From contig NZ_QNRJ01000016.1 in assembly GCF_003315075.1 (NCBI RefSeq), positions 1 through 64,000 of the forward strand: a stretch of DNA of 64,000 bases, written 5' to 3'. Numbering within the stretch: position 1 is the stretch's first letter; each line of letters opens with the position of its first letter. The position numbers and the translations under genes were made by a program. Positions 63,697 to 64,000 of this stretch are shown piece by piece. The notes under the pieces are model-generated. The model did no database searches and was not told the DNA's origin. It saw only the letters and a program-made list of their open reading frames with translations. This stretch comes from Rossellomorea aquimaris (lineage in GTDB: Bacteria > Bacillota > Bacilli > Bacillales > Bacillaceae_B).

Positions 63697-64000
63697 TTAC
63701 TTATTAAACGTTCTGTTGCTATAGCTTGCAGGATTCAACCCTCTAACATCCAGCCAATGAAACACGTCGCCTGACAACACGAGTGGTACGCTGTGAAGAT
63801 CTTCTGGACGCCTGCACCCCAGCGCACTCATAAGGAACTTAATATCCGTATGAATTTGATTCACTTCTTCAATGGTGTCCTCAAGTCCTGAGTCTAATAG
63901 CTGCTTTAGGATGATTCCTGCCATTCCTACTGCAGATGCTCCTAATCCTAGAGACTTTACGATGTCTAAGCTATTTTGGACACCACCTGAAGCAAGAACC
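63697..64000 (-). CDS. fni: Type 2 isopentenyl diphosphate isomerase, 3' part
   Basis: The last 100 residues of an FMN-dependent IDI-2 enzyme that interconverts IPP and DMAPP. ASGGVQNSLDIVKSLGLG and ASAVGMAG bind FMN phosphate; HWLDVRGLNPASYSNR is the usual end. The gene enters from beyond the right window edge, so its start is not seen. The stop codon overlaps the terminal repeat at 63679-63698. IPP/DMAPP feed the HepS/HepT product made elsewhere in this window. Confidence 0.93.
   Translation of the reverse strand, partial: VLASGGVQNSLDIVKSLGLGASAVGMAGIILKQLLDSGLEDTIEEVNQIHTDIKFLMSALGCRRPEDLHSVPLVLSGDVFHWLDVRGLNPASYSNRTFNK

Larger units (their letters stand above)
63380..63698. mobile_element. 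MITE-like 319-base element with 20-base terminal inverted repeats
   Basis: Perfect 20-base ends AAAAAGAGGCTGGGACAAAA (63380-63399) and its complement (63679-63698). Between them lie palindromic copy 4 (63465-63564) and the hairpin at 63616-63664. No ORF of its own and no obvious target duplication. The right end overlaps the last codon of fni, so it may also serve as the fni terminator; the flanking pair could form one long hairpin. Confidence 0.6.

Overview
This is chromosomal DNA from a low-GC, endospore-forming Gram-positive bacterium of the family Bacillaceae. Spore genes (spoIVA, cotD, yppG, an SspM-like SASP, ypjB), a class B RNase P RNA, bacillithiol genes (bshA, bshB1), TRAP (mtrB) and a gene order that largely follows the B. 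subtilis ypsC-to-fni segment all point there. It is not B. subtilis itself: the trp genes are missing between aroH and hisC, a YugP-type protease gene sits between ypjC and ypjB, and two degenerate-enzyme genes are inserted. The four families of intergenic repeats are typical of Bacillaceae outside the subtilis group. I cannot name the species. I saw no tRNA, rRNA, prophage, CRISPR array or transposase.

Layout. 1-3250: a GC-rich palindromic repeat, a small ORF, the rRNA methylase ypsC, rnpB, the division regulator gpsB and ypsA. 3400-12200: spore coat genes (cotD, a coat-type Hsp20, yppG), each with a sigma-K-like promoter; the mitomycin repair pair mrfA-mrfB; the yppC-G cluster; sspM and recU. 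12286-20500: ponA, ypoC-nth, dnaD, asnS and aspB, with an 820-base gene-free gap before asnS that carries two palindromic elements. 20516-33165: ypmA/ypmB, a metallo-beta-lactamase-like gene that has lost its active site, dinG, panBCD behind an RNA leader that fits the pan motif, then ypjD-dapB-mgsA-bshB1-bshA-cca-birA.

33300-42300: ypjC, the protease gene, ypjB, ypjA, the menaquinol:cytochrome c reductase operon qcrABC, ypiF/ypiB/ypiA, and an amidohydrolase-like gene without metal ligands. 42338-48663: the aromatic amino acid cluster aroC-aroB-aroH-hisC-(terminator)-tyrA-aroA, carrying DAHP-derived intermediates to chorismate, prephenate and EPSP chemistry. 48878-54384: cheR, ndk, the menaquinone side-chain set hepS-menG-hepT, mtrB, folE and hbs. 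55017-62526: spoIVA, yphF, yphE, gpsA, der, the YIEGIA membrane protein with its small capping partner, yphA and ypzI. 62529-63700: a dense non-coding repeat island. The window closes in the 3' end of fni, the type 2 isopentenyl diphosphate isomerase.

The least ordinary parts are the repeat island at 62529-63698 (five tandem copies of a roughly 123-base unit whose stems differ in sequence but keep pairing, then a six-copy 21-base repeat with exact periodicity, then a 319-base element with 20-base terminal inverted repeats), the tandem bulged-A hairpins ahead of panB, the two degenerate-enzyme genes, and the coordinated sigma-K-type promoters.
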